A program made the position numbers and the translations under genes. Shown in pieces: positions 50,600 through 60,051 of a stretch of DNA of 64,000 nucleotides. Each line of letters opens with the position of its first letter. The first letter of the stretch is position 1. The DNA is taken from contig JBCBVY010000004.1 of NCBI GenBank assembly GCA_039817385.1, positions 310,001-374,000 of the forward strand. The letters run 5' to 3'. The notes below the pieces were generated by a model. The model saw nothing but the letters and a program-made list of their open reading frames with translations, made no database searches and was not told the DNA's origin. This DNA comes from JBCBCP01 sp039817385 (GTDB taxonomy: Bacteria > Pseudomonadota > Alphaproteobacteria > Rhodobacterales > Rhodobacteraceae).

Positions 50600-51519
50600 T
50601 CCTTCCAGACCGGGTTCGTCCACGCGCGCTTGCCCGCCCGGTCCACCACCGTCAGGCGCATCCACGGGCTGTCATAGAACCGCATCAGCGGCACCGACAC
50701 CCGCGTCATGCTGTCCCCATGCACCGCGTAAGAGGCGCAGCCTTTGCCCTGCACGATCACTGACGCGGCGGTGGAACACTCAACCACCACCTCCGTGTCG
50801 CTCCACGCCACGTTGTGCAGCGCCGGACCCGTTGTCGCGTACATGTGGCCGGCCTTGAGCGCCTCAAGCAGGGCCTCCGGCGTGTTGGCCTCTGCCTTGA
50901 CCATCGTCCAGCCGCCAAAATGGTCCGGTTCGGTAAAATGCGCGTCGTCGGTGGCGCAGAGGGTCAGGCGGCGGCCCTCTTCCAGCAGCCGGTCAAGGTG
51001 CCAGAACCCATCGGCCCGGTCGGCGCCGACCTGGCAGCCGTGGTTGTAAACCTCCACCGCGTGCGCGGCTTCAAGCGAGCGCGCATCGTTTTGCGTGAGC
51101 CCGCCCCATTCGGGGTGCGCGACGGCCACGAAAGCCCCCGCATCGCGGGCCCGTTGCGCCAGCTCGGGGCCGGTTTCCTGCCCCTCAACCGGGACAAAGG
51201 CGGGCGAATGGGAGGGCGCGAAATCCGCGGGCAGACCCACGGCGAGGATATGCCACAGCTCCCCATTTTCCATCGCGCCGGAGTGCAGCTCTGCCCCGAG
51301 GATGGTGGTGAACCCGTCGTCCCGGAAATCCACCGTGTCCACGATGGGGTAGTCATAGGCCCCGATGAAATGATCGGTCAGCGCGATGAAATCATAGCCT
51401 TCGGCCTTGTAGCGGCGGCAGACCTCTTGCGGCTCCAGCACGCCATCAGAGCGGTTCGAATGGGTGTGCAGGTTGCCGCGCCAGAAGCGGCCGGGGGCGG
51501 AAAAGGCGGGATCGTGCAT
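50596..51519 (-). CDS. PHP-domain hydrolase of the CehA/McbA type
   Basis: 307 residues. N-terminal PHP motif RGNLHTHSNRSDGVL (residues about 14-28), FIALTDHF (D-H ligands), GAELHSG and later VEVYNHGCQ and CATDDAHF, the metal-binding blocks of this polymerase/histidinol-phosphatase-type fold. CehA/McbA relatives are carbamate/ester hydrolases or phosphoesterases; the substrate is unknown. It ends against the TetR gene on the other strand. Confidence 0.85.
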   Translation of the reverse strand: MHDPAFSAPGRFWRGNLHTHSNRSDGVLEPQEVCRRYKAEGYDFIALTDHFIGAYDYPIVDTVDFRDDGFTTILGAELHSGAMENGELWHILAVGLPADFAPSHSPAFVPVEGQETGPELAQRARDAGAFVAVAHPEWGGLTQNDARSLEAAHAVEVYNHGCQVGADRADGFWHLDRLLEEGRRLTLCATDDAHFTEPDHFGGWTMVKAEANTPEALLEALKAGHMYATTGPALHNVAWSDTEVVVECSTAASVIVQGKGCASYAVHGDSMTRVSVPLMRFYDSPWMRLTVVDRAGKRAWTNPVWKD

Positions 51520-51531
51520 GGGGGCCTCGGA

Positions 51532-51978
51532 TCAGACTAGGGATTTGACAAGAAAGACGCGCAGCCGGTCATCGCGCCCCTTGGGGTGCGGGCCAACGGA
51601 CAGGACGCGGTAACCGGCGCTGGAATAGAAGGCGACGAGGTGGGTAAAGGCCTGCGCGGTGAGCAGCGCGACCTCCGTTGCGCCAGTGCTGCGCGCGTGG
51701 TCCTCGATGGCGCTGAGGCCCGCGCGGCCCAGCCCCGCGCGCTGCGCGTCCGGATGCACCACCAGCGCGTCGAGCTTCAGCGTGGTGCCGTCCCGCTCCA
51801 CAATGGCCGCCACCTGCGTGCCGGAGACCCAGAACGCCCCGCCCGCCGCAATCGCGCCGCGGACCCAGGACACGCGCGAGAGGCTCTCGCGGCCCAGCCC
51901 GCTTGCGTAGTCGGCAAAACCCGCATCGAACAGCGCCACCAGCGCCGCCTCATCCGCGGGCATCGCTTGCGTCAGCAT
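51532..51978 (-). CDS. GNAT family N-acetyltransferase
   Basis: 148 residues. Coenzyme-A motif VVHPDAQRAGLGRAGLSAIE near residues 75-94 and the C-terminal FYSSAGYRVL motif B place it in the GNAT family. Start ATG overlaps the end of the methyltransferase gene by 7 bases. Substrate unknown; it may modify a compound handled by the neighbouring transport genes. Confidence 0.85.
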   Translation of the reverse strand: MLTQAMPADEAALVALFDAGFADYASGLGRESLSRVSWVRGAIAAGGAFWVSGTQVAAIVERDGTTLKLDALVVHPDAQRAGLGRAGLSAIEDHARSTGATEVALLTAQAFTHLVAFYSSAGYRVLSVGPHPKGRDDRLRVFLVKSLV

Positions 51979-52592
51979 TTGCGGAACACCATCACGAGGC
52001 CCCGGTCGGCGGCGTGGGGGTGGTCCTTGCCTTCGTAGATCGGAATGTCGTGGAAGCTGAGCGCAGAGATCACGCCGCGTGCGTTCAGGATCGCGAGGGT
52101 GGAGCCAAAGCCCATCCCGTCGAACACCGGCGGGATGCAGCCGCAGACAAAAAGCGCCCCCGGTTTCGCGATGCGCAGCAGCTCCGGCAGGCAGTCCGGG
52201 CCGACATGGCCATGCGTGAACGTCCCGCTGGAGATCATGCCGCCATAGGCCGCATCGGGAATGTCCAACGGCTTTAGCAGGTCCGCGCAGATCAGATCGC
52301 GGTAGAGGCCCTTCGCGCGTGCGGCCTCCAGCATTTCGGGCGTGATGTCGATGGCATCCACCGTCAGCCCTTGCAGATGTTCGGCGACCAGCCCCGTACC
52401 CGCGCCCAGATCAAGCACCGGTGCGTTCCCATCGCTTTCCGCCTTGAAAATCCCGGCAATTTCCCGCGGCGCGATATAGCCCCAGCCCGCGCCAAAGCTG
52501 CTGTCATAGGTCTCCGCCCACTTGCCATAGAGCGTTTTTGCGCTTTCCGGTCCGTCGATTTCATAGGCGTTGTCGAGGTCGTAATCGGTCAT
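51972..52592 (-). CDS. SAM-dependent class I methyltransferase
   Basis: 206 residues. Motif I VLDLGAGTGLVAEHL, then DAIDITPEMLEAARAKG (motif II) and SSGTFTHGHVGPDCLPELLR (motifs post-I to IV). N-terminal DLDNAYEIDGPESAKTLYGKWAETYD is shared with Williams-Beuren-type methyltransferases. Start at MTDYDLD; it begins 1 base past the end of the ABC ATPase gene and is probably in the same transcript. Confidence 0.88.
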   Translation of the reverse strand: MTDYDLDNAYEIDGPESAKTLYGKWAETYDSSFGAGWGYIAPREIAGIFKAESDGNAPVLDLGAGTGLVAEHLQGLTVDAIDITPEMLEAARAKGLYRDLICADLLKPLDIPDAAYGGMISSGTFTHGHVGPDCLPELLRIAKPGALFVCGCIPPVFDGMGFGSTLAILNARGVISALSFHDIPIYEGKDHPHAADRGLVMVFRKC

Positions 52593-52593
52593 A

Positions 52594-53454
52594 TCAGCGC
52601 TCCACCGGAAGGCGCCCGCGGTCAAACTGCACCACGCGGGAGCGCCTGTCGGGGTCAAGGGACGGGATCGCGGCAAGGAGCGCGCGGGTGTAATCGTGCT
52701 GCGGGCTGGTGAAGATCTGGCGCGTCGGCCCTTCCTCCACAATCTCGCCCAGGTACATGACCGCGACATGGTCGCAGACATGGGCCACCACGCTGAGGTC
52801 GTGGGAGATAAACAGATAGGTCAGGTCCAGATCGCGCTGCAGCTGTTTCAGCAGGTTCAGGATATCGGCCTGGATCGACACGTCGAGCGCGGCGACGCAT
52901 TCATCGGCCACCACGAATTTCGGCCGCGCGGCCAGCGTGCGCGCGATGGAGATACGCTGGCGTTGCCCGCCGGAAAAGGCGTGCGGATAGCGGCGCAGAT
53001 GTTCGAGGTTGATCCGGCACTTTGCGGCAATGTCGCGCACGCGCTCGTCCGTCTCCGCACGGCTGGTCGTCAGGCCCAGCACCTCCAGCGGCTCGGCAAT
53101 GATGTCGCGCACGGTCATGCGCGGGGAAAGGGCCGCGTAGGGGTCCTGAAAGATCAGCTGCGCCTGGCTGCGATAGGCGCGCGCCTCGCCCGCGCTCATG
53201 CCCGCGATGTCATAGCGCCGCGTGCCGTCGTCATAAGTGATCGCCCCTTCAGTGATCGGCGCGGCCTTGAGGATCGCACGGCCCAGTGTGGACTTGCCCG
53301 ATCCCGACTCCCCCACCAGCCCGACAAAGCTGCCCTTCGGGATCTCAAGCGACACGTTCTTGACCGCGTGCAGCACGGGCGGCGCGCCAAGGAGGCGCCG
53401 GCCTAGCGGGTAGGCCACGGTCAGGTTCTCGATCTTGACCAAGGGCCCGGTCAT
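52594..53454 (-). CDS. oppF: oligopeptide/dipeptide ABC ATPase, OppF type
   Basis: 286 residues. Walker A GLVGESGSGKSTLGR, signature FSGGQRQRISIAR, Walker B FVVADECVAALDVS (Cys/Val in place of the usual EPTS), and C-terminal oligopeptide-type extension with PQHDYTRALLAAIPSLDP. Works as one of two ATPase subunits of a peptide-class importer. Its start overlaps the oppD stop by 4 bases. Confidence 0.93.
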   Translation of the reverse strand: MTGPLVKIENLTVAYPLGRRLLGAPPVLHAVKNVSLEIPKGSFVGLVGESGSGKSTLGRAILKAAPITEGAITYDDGTRRYDIAGMSAGEARAYRSQAQLIFQDPYAALSPRMTVRDIIAEPLEVLGLTTSRAETDERVRDIAAKCRINLEHLRRYPHAFSGGQRQRISIARTLAARPKFVVADECVAALDVSIQADILNLLKQLQRDLDLTYLFISHDLSVVAHVCDHVAVMYLGEIVEEGPTRQIFTSPQHDYTRALLAAIPSLDPDRRSRVVQFDRGRLPVER

Positions 53455-54446
53455 CGCTGCGCCTCCGCATCCTCGGGGAAGAGCGCCGCGACATGGCCGG
53501 GGCGGATTTCCGTCATGGGCGGCACCTCGACCTCGTAACGCGAGCCGGGGGCCAGCTCGGGGTTGCGGGTGTGAAACACGCAGCCCGCGGGCCGCTCAAG
53601 CGGCGAGGGGATGTCGCCCGGGATCGGTGTCAGCGGCGCGTCCAGATCATCGAGGTTGGGCAGCGCGTTCAGCAGCCCGCGGGTATAGGCATGGGCCGGA
53701 CGGCGCAGCACATCGCGCACCGGCCCCATCTCAAGGATACGGCCCAGATACATCACCGCGACCCGGTCTGCGGTCTGGGCAATCACGCCCAGATCATGGG
53801 TGATAAACAGGATCGACATGCCAAACTCGGCCACGAGGTCCTTCATCAGGTCAATCACCTGCCGCTGGATGGTCACGTCCAGCGCTGTTGTCGGCTCGTC
53901 CGCGATGAGCAGTTTGGGCTGGGTTGTCAGCGCCATCGCGATCATCGCGCGTTGGCGCATCCCGCCCGAATACTCGAACACATATTGGTCAAAGCGTTTC
54001 GCAGGCTCGGTGATGCCGACCTTGTCCAGCATCTCGATCGACAGCGCGCGTGCTTCGGCTTTGCTCATCCGCGTGTGGATCAAAAGCTGCTCGACCATCT
54101 GCTGGCCCACGGACAAGGCGGGCGCGAAGCTGGCCATCGGCTCCTGAAAGATCATCGACACATCGCCGCCGCGAATGGGCCGCATGTCGCGTTCGCGTTT
54201 CAGGGACAGAACGTCAATCGGCGGCGCGGTGTTCAGCGTGATGGACGCGGCAGGATCGTAGACCGTGTTGCGCCCGTTCAGCTGCATGATCGCCTTCGCC
54301 GTTACCGACTTGCCCGACCCGCTTTCGCCAACGAGGCCCAGCACCTCTCCGGAGGCGATGTCGAAGGAGACATTTTCGACCGCTGTCACCAGCCCCTCGT
54401 CGGTCTGGAAGCGGATGGTCAGGTCGCGGACGCGCAAAAGGCTCAT
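53451..54446 (-). CDS. oppD: oligopeptide/dipeptide ABC ATPase, OppD type
   Basis: 331 residues. Walker A GLVGESGSGKSVTAKAI, signature YSGGMRQRAMIAMAL, Walker B LLIADEPTTALDVT and the OppD C-terminal iron-sulfur-like/oligopeptide region (VFHTRNPELAPG). Start at MSLLRVRDL; the ATG overlaps the oppC stop by 4 bases. A longer open frame inside oppC is a shadow. Confidence 0.93.
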   Translation of the reverse strand: MSLLRVRDLTIRFQTDEGLVTAVENVSFDIASGEVLGLVGESGSGKSVTAKAIMQLNGRNTVYDPAASITLNTAPPIDVLSLKRERDMRPIRGGDVSMIFQEPMASFAPALSVGQQMVEQLLIHTRMSKAEARALSIEMLDKVGITEPAKRFDQYVFEYSGGMRQRAMIAMALTTQPKLLIADEPTTALDVTIQRQVIDLMKDLVAEFGMSILFITHDLGVIAQTADRVAVMYLGRILEMGPVRDVLRRPAHAYTRGLLNALPNLDDLDAPLTPIPGDIPSPLERPAGCVFHTRNPELAPGSRYEVEVPPMTEIRPGHVAALFPEDAEAQR

Positions 54447-55567
54447 TTCTTCGTGTCCCCGTAAGGGTCCGCCGCATCGCGCAGCCCGTCGCCGACAAAG
54501 ACAAAGGCCATCACCAGCGCGATAAAGAAGATCACCGGGATAAAGTACCATTGGTAATTCAAAAGCACATCCGCCCGCGTCGTGTTTTGCAGCAGAACGC
54601 CAAGCGAGGTCACCGGATCCTTCAGGCCAAGGCCGATGAAGGACAAGGCCGTTTCGGACAGCACCATGTAGGGAAAAGAGATCACCAGATCGACGATGAT
54701 ATAGCTGGTAAAGGACGGCAGCAGGTGGCGCCGGATGATGTGGCCAGAGCCGGCCCCCGACAGTCGCGCCGCCAGCACGTAGTCCTGGTTGCGCTCCACC
54801 AGGATATGGGTGCGCACCCGCCGCGCCAGTGTCGGCCAGCCGATCAGGCCGAGGATGATAGAGATAAAGAAAAACCGCGTCTCGGACGACCATGTGTCGG
54901 GCACAAAGGCCGCGAGCGCCATAAAGAGCGGAATGGCCGGGACCGTGCGGATCGCGTCGGTGATCATCTGGATCACCCCGTCGATCCAACCGCCATAATA
55001 GCCCGCCACGCCCCCTATCGCCAGCGCCAGCACAAAGGAGATCAGCACGCCGAGCGTGCCCACCGCCAGCGAGGTCTTGATGGCATGCAGCGTGCGCGAG
55101 AAGATATCCTTGCCCGTGTCATCCGTGCCAAAGAGGTGGACATAGCCGTTCTCCACCCCAAAGAGGTGCCGGTCGAGGGTCACGCCGAACCAGCGGTATT
55201 CATCCCCCTTCACGAACCACTGGATGTAGTTCCGGCTTTCGGTATCCACGGTCGTCACCCAGCGGAAATTGGTGGCCAGCGACCGCTCCCGCGTGACTTC
55301 AAAGATGAAGGGCCGGAGCGCGCATCCGTTATGGTCGCAAAAGCGCGGGATCTGCGGCGCGCCGTTGGTGTAGTCCTTGTTGGCCCCCGCGATGGTCGGG
55401 TTGTACGGGCCGACAAAGTCCGCAAAAAGGCCCAGCAGGATCATCACCACGAGGATCACCGCCGCGACCATCGCCGCGCGCTGCTTGCGGAACCGGGCCC
55501 AGATCAGCTGGCCCTGGGAGGCGGTGAAATACGCCTCCTTGGAGCGCTGGGAGATGTTATCGCTCAT
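54443..55567 (-). CDS. oppC: peptide-class ABC permease, OppC/YejE type with long insert
   Basis: 374 residues, about 70-80 longer than usual OppC/DppC. TM1 at about 31-55; then a roughly 110-residue insert (about 56-165) with GAPQIPRFCDHNGCALRPF, before the standard HLFGTDDTGKDIFSRTLHAIKTSL entry and the BPD permease domain with EAA-like RNQDYVLAARLSGAGS. Long inserts of this kind occur in YejE-type permeases. The insert must be periplasmic. Overlaps oppB by 4 bases. Confidence 0.92.
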   Translation of the reverse strand: MSDNISQRSKEAYFTASQGQLIWARFRKQRAAMVAAVILVVMILLGLFADFVGPYNPTIAGANKDYTNGAPQIPRFCDHNGCALRPFIFEVTRERSLATNFRWVTTVDTESRNYIQWFVKGDEYRWFGVTLDRHLFGVENGYVHLFGTDDTGKDIFSRTLHAIKTSLAVGTLGVLISFVLALAIGGVAGYYGGWIDGVIQMITDAIRTVPAIPLFMALAAFVPDTWSSETRFFFISIILGLIGWPTLARRVRTHILVERNQDYVLAARLSGAGSGHIIRRHLLPSFTSYIIVDLVISFPYMVLSETALSFIGLGLKDPVTSLGVLLQNTTRADVLLNYQWYFIPVIFFIALVMAFVFVGDGLRDAADPYGDTKK

Positions 55568-56577
55568 GCCTGCCCTCCGATCACCGATCTGCGCATCCGC
55601 GGGTCCAGCGCGGCCAGCGCGACGTCCGTCACGAAATTCAGCCCAACAATCGTCGCCGTCAGCAGGAAGATGATCGCGCCTGCGAGTTGCTGATCGTTGG
55701 AGCGCGCCAGCGCCTCCAGCAACAGCGCGCCCGCCTCCGTCAGCGTGAGGATCACCGCGACGATGGGCAGCTCGCTGAAGATGCGGTTGAGGTCAAAGCC
55801 CAGCGAGTTGACGATGGGGCCAAGCGCGTGCCGTGCCGGATAGCGCCAAAGGAGCTGGCGGCCATAAAGCCCTCGCGCCCGCGCCGCGGTCACGTAAAGC
55901 TTGCTTTGCTCGTCCAGCATCAAGGCCCGCACGGTTTGCAGCGCAAAGGCGGTCGCGGACCAGCCAAGGATAAAGATCGGCAGCCACGCGCGGGAGGCAA
56001 AGTCGAGGAACTTGTCCCACGACCACGGCGCATCGCGAAACTCCTTGGAAAACAGGCCCGAAAGGGAATCCCCGAAATAGACCGTCGCGATCAGCATGAT
56101 GATCAGCGCCAGCAGGAAATTCGGCAGCGCAAGGCCGAGGTAGGACACAAAGCGCAGCACGTTGTTCACCACCGGGCTGCGCGAGGCGGCGGCGTAGATG
56201 CCCACGGGGATCGCAATCAGGTAGGCGACGAAGAGCGCGGCAAAGCAGATGCCCGCGGAAATCCAGAATTTTGACCCCAGAAGCTGGCTGATCGACACCC
56301 GCAGGATGCAGCTTTCGCCAAACTCGCCCCGGAACGCCCCCGCCACCCACGAGGTCCAGCGATAAAGGAACGGCTGATCCAGGCCCAGCCGCGCGCGTTC
56401 GGCGTCGATATCTTCGCGCGTCAGGTTCTGCCCTTGGGTGTTCTTGTAGGCCAGGTAGCGCTCCGCACAATCGCCCGGGACCAGTTCCATCAGGCCAAAG
56501 ACCAGAAAGGAGACGATCAACAGCGTCAGGACCGCAAAACCGGCCCGCATGGCAACAAAGCGGATGAAATTCGCCAT
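55564..56577 (-). CDS. oppB: peptide-class ABC permease, OppB type
   Basis: 337 residues, about six helices. Typical OppB N-terminus (MRAGFAVLTLLIVSFLVFGLMELVPGD), a long periplasmic loop with RARLGLDQPFLYR, and the EAA-like KLYVTAARARGLYGRQLLWRY. First permease of the operon, separated from oppA by a terminator at 56631-56663. Confidence 0.93.
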   Translation of the reverse strand: MANFIRFVAMRAGFAVLTLLIVSFLVFGLMELVPGDCAERYLAYKNTQGQNLTREDIDAERARLGLDQPFLYRWTSWVAGAFRGEFGESCILRVSISQLLGSKFWISAGICFAALFVAYLIAIPVGIYAAASRSPVVNNVLRFVSYLGLALPNFLLALIIMLIATVYFGDSLSGLFSKEFRDAPWSWDKFLDFASRAWLPIFILGWSATAFALQTVRALMLDEQSKLYVTAARARGLYGRQLLWRYPARHALGPIVNSLGFDLNRIFSELPIVAVILTLTEAGALLLEALARSNDQQLAGAIIFLLTATIVGLNFVTDVALAALDPRMRRSVIGGQA

Positions 56578-56630
56578 CGCGTGTCCCCTTGTGCCCTGCC
56601 CCGGACCTGCATGGGCCCGAAGTCGTTACG

Positions 56631-56663
56631 AAAAAGGGCCGACCGGAGCATACCGGTCGGCCC
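56631..56663 (-). terminator. rho-independent terminator between oppA and oppB
   Basis: GGGCCGACCGG (56636-56646) and CCGGTCGGCCC (56653-56663) form an eleven-pair perfect stem around a 6-base loop; the + strand AAAAA (56631-56635) gives UUUUU on the minus-strand transcript. It should make oppA more abundant than the permease genes. Confidence 0.92.
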
Positions 56664-56682
56664 GCTGCTTATTGGCGCGGGG

Positions 56683-58725
56683 TCAGTTGTCCTCGGCGAG
56701 GAACCACTGCGTCGCGCGGTAGGGGTAGGTCCGGTAGTATTCGTAGCTGGAGGTTTGGAACTCCGTCACGTTCTTCAGACCGTTGCGGTGGATGATCGGC
56801 GACGGCGCAAGCACCGTGCCGATGAACAGCGTGTTGTCAGAGAAAGCCTTGGCGATGGCTTCGCCAGCCGCCGACTGCTCGGCGGAGCCGGGCGCGGCGG
56901 CCTGCATGGCCGCCACGTCGTCGATCAGCTGCATGACCCACGCGGGCGGCTCGATGCCTGCCGCGCCGTCGCTGTCGATCCATTCGGCCCAGCGCATCCC
57001 CGTCCGCAGCCCAAAGAAAGAGCCAAACGGCGGGACCAGACCTTCGGAAGTGCCAAGGTGCAGCGCCAGAGGTTCGGACTTCCACCAGGCCAGCACGTCC
57101 AGCTCATTCGCTGACTGCGCCGCGCGGTACTCGTCCGGGGTGACTTCCTTCACCGTGGTCTGCACGCCTACATCCGACCAGTTCTGCGCGACCAGTTCGA
57201 CCACCTCACCGGCGATGCCCTGGGTTGCGAACTGGATGTTCAGCACGATCGCCTCGCCATTTGGCAGCTCGCGGAAACCGTCGCCATTGGTGTCGACCAT
57301 GCCCAGCGCATCCAGCGCGGCCTTCGCGCCATCGGGGTCAAATTCGATCCCGGCGGTGCTGTAGGGAGCCGCAAATTCCGGCACCGGGGAGAAGCCGGTG
57401 TAGGCCATCGGCGTGCCCTGACCGAAGAACGCGATCTCGTTCACGTCCCCACGGTTGATCGCCGCCGACATTGCCTTGCGGAACGCGGGATTGGAGAAGA
57501 CCGCGCGCTTGCCCTCATCGTCGGAGGTGACGTTGAACGCGAGCGTCGGCATTGCCACGGTCGGCTTCAGCTGGACGGTATAGTCGCCATTTGCCTGGCT
57601 TTCCAGCAGCAGCGGCGCGTCGGGCAGTTGCAGCGACTGGGCTTTGTAGTCGACCTCGCCATTCACGATGGCCAGCAGGCGCACTTCGCTGTCGTTCTTG
57701 TACAGCTCGTCCTGACGCGAAATATAGGGCAGCTGCTGACCGGTCGGGTCGACCTGGTGGAAATAGGGGTTCGCCACCAGCTTGCGGCCTTCGGTCGTGT
57801 CCGCCACGTAGATGTGCGATTCCAGCGTCGGCTGGGTCGCCGCGGGCAGCATTTCCGCCTTGGCCGGGTCACGTAGCATCGGCGAGGGCGTGTCCGTCCA
57901 GTCGGAGCCGCCAAAGTAGAAGTTCACCGCCTCGTAGCCGCTTTCAAAGCCGAACTCGGCCGCGCGGGCATCGGCATTCTCGTTCAGCGCCGGGTGGAAC
58001 TGGCCGAGGAAATGCGCGGGCTGGAAGGGCTGCGCATAGGAGGTCGCGAAATGCACCAGCAGGCCCGGCTTGGGCGCGGCCAGCACAAATTTGAACTCCG
58101 TGGGGCTCATGATCTCGATCTGGATCGGCTCACCGCCCGCCAGCACGTAATCAGCTGCCTTTTCACGGATATTCGTGTCGAGCGAGAGGTTCTCCAGCCA
58201 GAAGCGCACGTCTTCGGAGGTGAACGGCGCACCGTCGGACCACTTGTGGCCCTCGCGCAGTTCCATCGTCAGCTCGGTAAAATCGTCATTCCAGGACCAG
58301 GACTTTGCAACATTGGGCACGATGGTTTGCAAATCGTCCGAGTAGCGCACGAGGTTGACGTGGCGGATCGACAGGAAGTCGGAGGTGCCCGCCTCGGTGT
58401 TGTTGGACAGCGCGTCAAACGTGCCGCCATAGGTGCCGATCATCTCGTAAGGGACAACGACCAGCGGCTCGGCGGGCAAACGCTCCGCCAGCGGCGGCAG
58501 CGCGCCATTGCCCTGAATTTCGCCGTTCATCTCGGCAATTTCGGGGTTGGCGGAGAAGGTCATCTCGCAGCCTGCTGCCGCTTCGAACTCTGCCAGCTCA
58601 TATTGCTGCGGGTAGGCGCCCGGCGCAACACCCTGCGTGTCGGTGAGCGTGATGGCCGGGCAGGACGCCAGAGCCGCAGAGCCTGCAAACACAAAGGCTG
58701 CGCTGCACAAGAATTTGGATTTCAT
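56683..58725 (-). CDS. oppA: ABC transporter substrate-binding protein, OppA/SBP_bac_5 family
   Basis: 680 residues with a signal peptide (MKSKFLCSAAFVFAGSAALA). Periplasmic receptor of an opp-type importer. Family features: NVAKSWSWNDDFTELTMELREGHKWSDGAPFTSEDVRFWLE and NPAFRKAMSAAINRGDVNEIAFFGQG. It is longer than many OppA proteins, like YejA-type or opine/long-peptide receptors. Promoter-proximal gene of the operon; followed by a terminator. Confidence 0.92.
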   Translation of the reverse strand: MKSKFLCSAAFVFAGSAALASCPAITLTDTQGVAPGAYPQQYELAEFEAAAGCEMTFSANPEIAEMNGEIQGNGALPPLAERLPAEPLVVVPYEMIGTYGGTFDALSNNTEAGTSDFLSIRHVNLVRYSDDLQTIVPNVAKSWSWNDDFTELTMELREGHKWSDGAPFTSEDVRFWLENLSLDTNIREKAADYVLAGGEPIQIEIMSPTEFKFVLAAPKPGLLVHFATSYAQPFQPAHFLGQFHPALNENADARAAEFGFESGYEAVNFYFGGSDWTDTPSPMLRDPAKAEMLPAATQPTLESHIYVADTTEGRKLVANPYFHQVDPTGQQLPYISRQDELYKNDSEVRLLAIVNGEVDYKAQSLQLPDAPLLLESQANGDYTVQLKPTVAMPTLAFNVTSDDEGKRAVFSNPAFRKAMSAAINRGDVNEIAFFGQGTPMAYTGFSPVPEFAAPYSTAGIEFDPDGAKAALDALGMVDTNGDGFRELPNGEAIVLNIQFATQGIAGEVVELVAQNWSDVGVQTTVKEVTPDEYRAAQSANELDVLAWWKSEPLALHLGTSEGLVPPFGSFFGLRTGMRWAEWIDSDGAAGIEPPAWVMQLIDDVAAMQAAAPGSAEQSAAGEAIAKAFSDNTLFIGTVLAPSPIIHRNGLKNVTEFQTSSYEYYRTYPYRATQWFLAEDN

Positions 58726-58776
58726 GGAGGATGTCCCTGTTTCGAGTCGCTCCGCGTAACTATCGCGGTCTGTGTT

Positions 58777-58788
58777 TCACAAATGTGA
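58777..58788. promoter_or_regulatory. possible operator upstream of oppA
   Basis: TCACA-aa-TGTGA is a short inverted repeat about 50 bases before the oppA start, in the 144-base gap to phnM. Close by, the AT-rich TTTTTTTGATAATATTTAC (58805-58824) could contain the oppA promoter. Which regulator binds is unknown. Confidence 0.4.
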
Positions 58789-58869
58789 CAGTTCGCGCTT
58801 CCGGTTTTTTTGATAATATTTACAGAACGTTATTCGAATTGTTGGCGAGGGCGATCGCCGCGGATCGTC

Positions 58870-60045
58870 TTATACGGCAAGGCCGCGGTCCGTAAACACC
58901 GCCCGGCCCGACACAAAAGCCGCCACAAGGTGGGGCCGCCCCTGCGCGTCTTGGCGCACGACAACGACATCGGCGCGCTTGCCCTCCGCCAGCACGCCGC
59001 GATCCGCCAGCCCCAGCGCCGCCGCCGGGCCGGAGGACACCAGCCCCCACGCCGCCGCCAGATCCGTCACCCCGTCCTGCGCCAGCACGAACGGCACATG
59101 CAGCAGCGCGGGGTAGTAATAGTCAGACACCAGCGCATCGCAGAGCCCGCGCGAAATCAGCTCCCGCGCCGACACGTTGCCCGAAGCGCTGAGGCCCCGT
59201 AGCGCATTTGGCGCGCCCATCATGATCGGATTGCCCAGATCGCGCGCCGCTTGCGCGGCCTCGACTGTCGTCGGGAACTCGGCAATGCGCGCGCCCACCG
59301 CGTTATAGCTGCGGCGCGTCTCCGGGTCCGGATCGTCATGAGAGCCAAAGGGCACGCCAAGCCGCCGCATCGCCGCCGAGAGCCGCGCAATGGCATCGAG
59401 CACGCCGACGCCTTCGTCCACCGTCTTTTGCAGCAGCGCGGAAAACTCCGGCGCGGTCAGGCCAACCGTGGCCGCCCAGCGGGAGGTATGTTCGGGACTG
59501 TCCAGCAGCTCTTGGTATTGCGGGATGTGGTCGTTGAAGACGACATATTGCACCGTCCCATCCTCCAGCCACGCCAGCAGCTGGTCCGCACCATCGAGAA
59601 AGAACGTCTCGTACCGGATCTGGATGCGGATATCGGCGCTGGGCCGGGGGCTGAGGCCTTGCAGGCCCTCGATCACGGCGCGCGCCGCGTCGATGCCCCG
59701 GATGCTGCCCTCCCACGAATAGGACTGGGCGAGAAAGGCCGTGGTGATCCCGTTGCCGATCAGCTCCCGGTCGACATTGCGCAGCGCGATCCATTCGGGA
59801 AAGCCCGTGCCGACGCGCGGTTGCAGGTGGTGTTCGTGCCCGTCGCCATGCGCGTCGATGATGCCCGGCAGCACCAGGCAACCGGATACATCCAATTGGC
59901 GCGCGCCTGCCGCCGTGCTGTCCGTGATAACCCCGCCGTGCATGTGCAGCGCCGCATCGGCAAAGCCCTCGCGGCGCAGCACCTGCCCGCCGGTCAGGAC
60001 ATAGCCCGCATCAACGTCCAGATGTGTTTCAAGCAACGTGTCCAT
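58870..60045 (-). CDS. phnM: PhnM-type alpha-D-ribose 1-methylphosphonate 5-triphosphate diphosphatase
   Basis: 391 residues, amidohydrolase fold. The HGDGHEHH cluster near residues 66-73 with GIIDAHGDGHEHHLQPR is the PhnM hallmark, and other ligands lie in GSHDDPDP (near 250). The last step it catalyses gives ribose 1-methylphosphonate 5-phosphate for the C-P lyase, though no phnGHIJ are visible here. Part of a minus-strand operon after the phosphonate transporter and HAD genes, 6 bases apart. Confidence 0.9.
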   Translation of the reverse strand: MDTLLETHLDVDAGYVLTGGQVLRREGFADAALHMHGGVITDSTAAGARQLDVSGCLVLPGIIDAHGDGHEHHLQPRVGTGFPEWIALRNVDRELIGNGITTAFLAQSYSWEGSIRGIDAARAVIEGLQGLSPRPSADIRIQIRYETFFLDGADQLLAWLEDGTVQYVVFNDHIPQYQELLDSPEHTSRWAATVGLTAPEFSALLQKTVDEGVGVLDAIARLSAAMRRLGVPFGSHDDPDPETRRSYNAVGARIAEFPTTVEAAQAARDLGNPIMMGAPNALRGLSASGNVSARELISRGLCDALVSDYYYPALLHVPFVLAQDGVTDLAAAWGLVSSGPAAALGLADRGVLAEGKRADVVVVRQDAQGRPHLVAAFVSGRAVFTDRGLAV

Positions 60046-60051
60046 AGGGCC

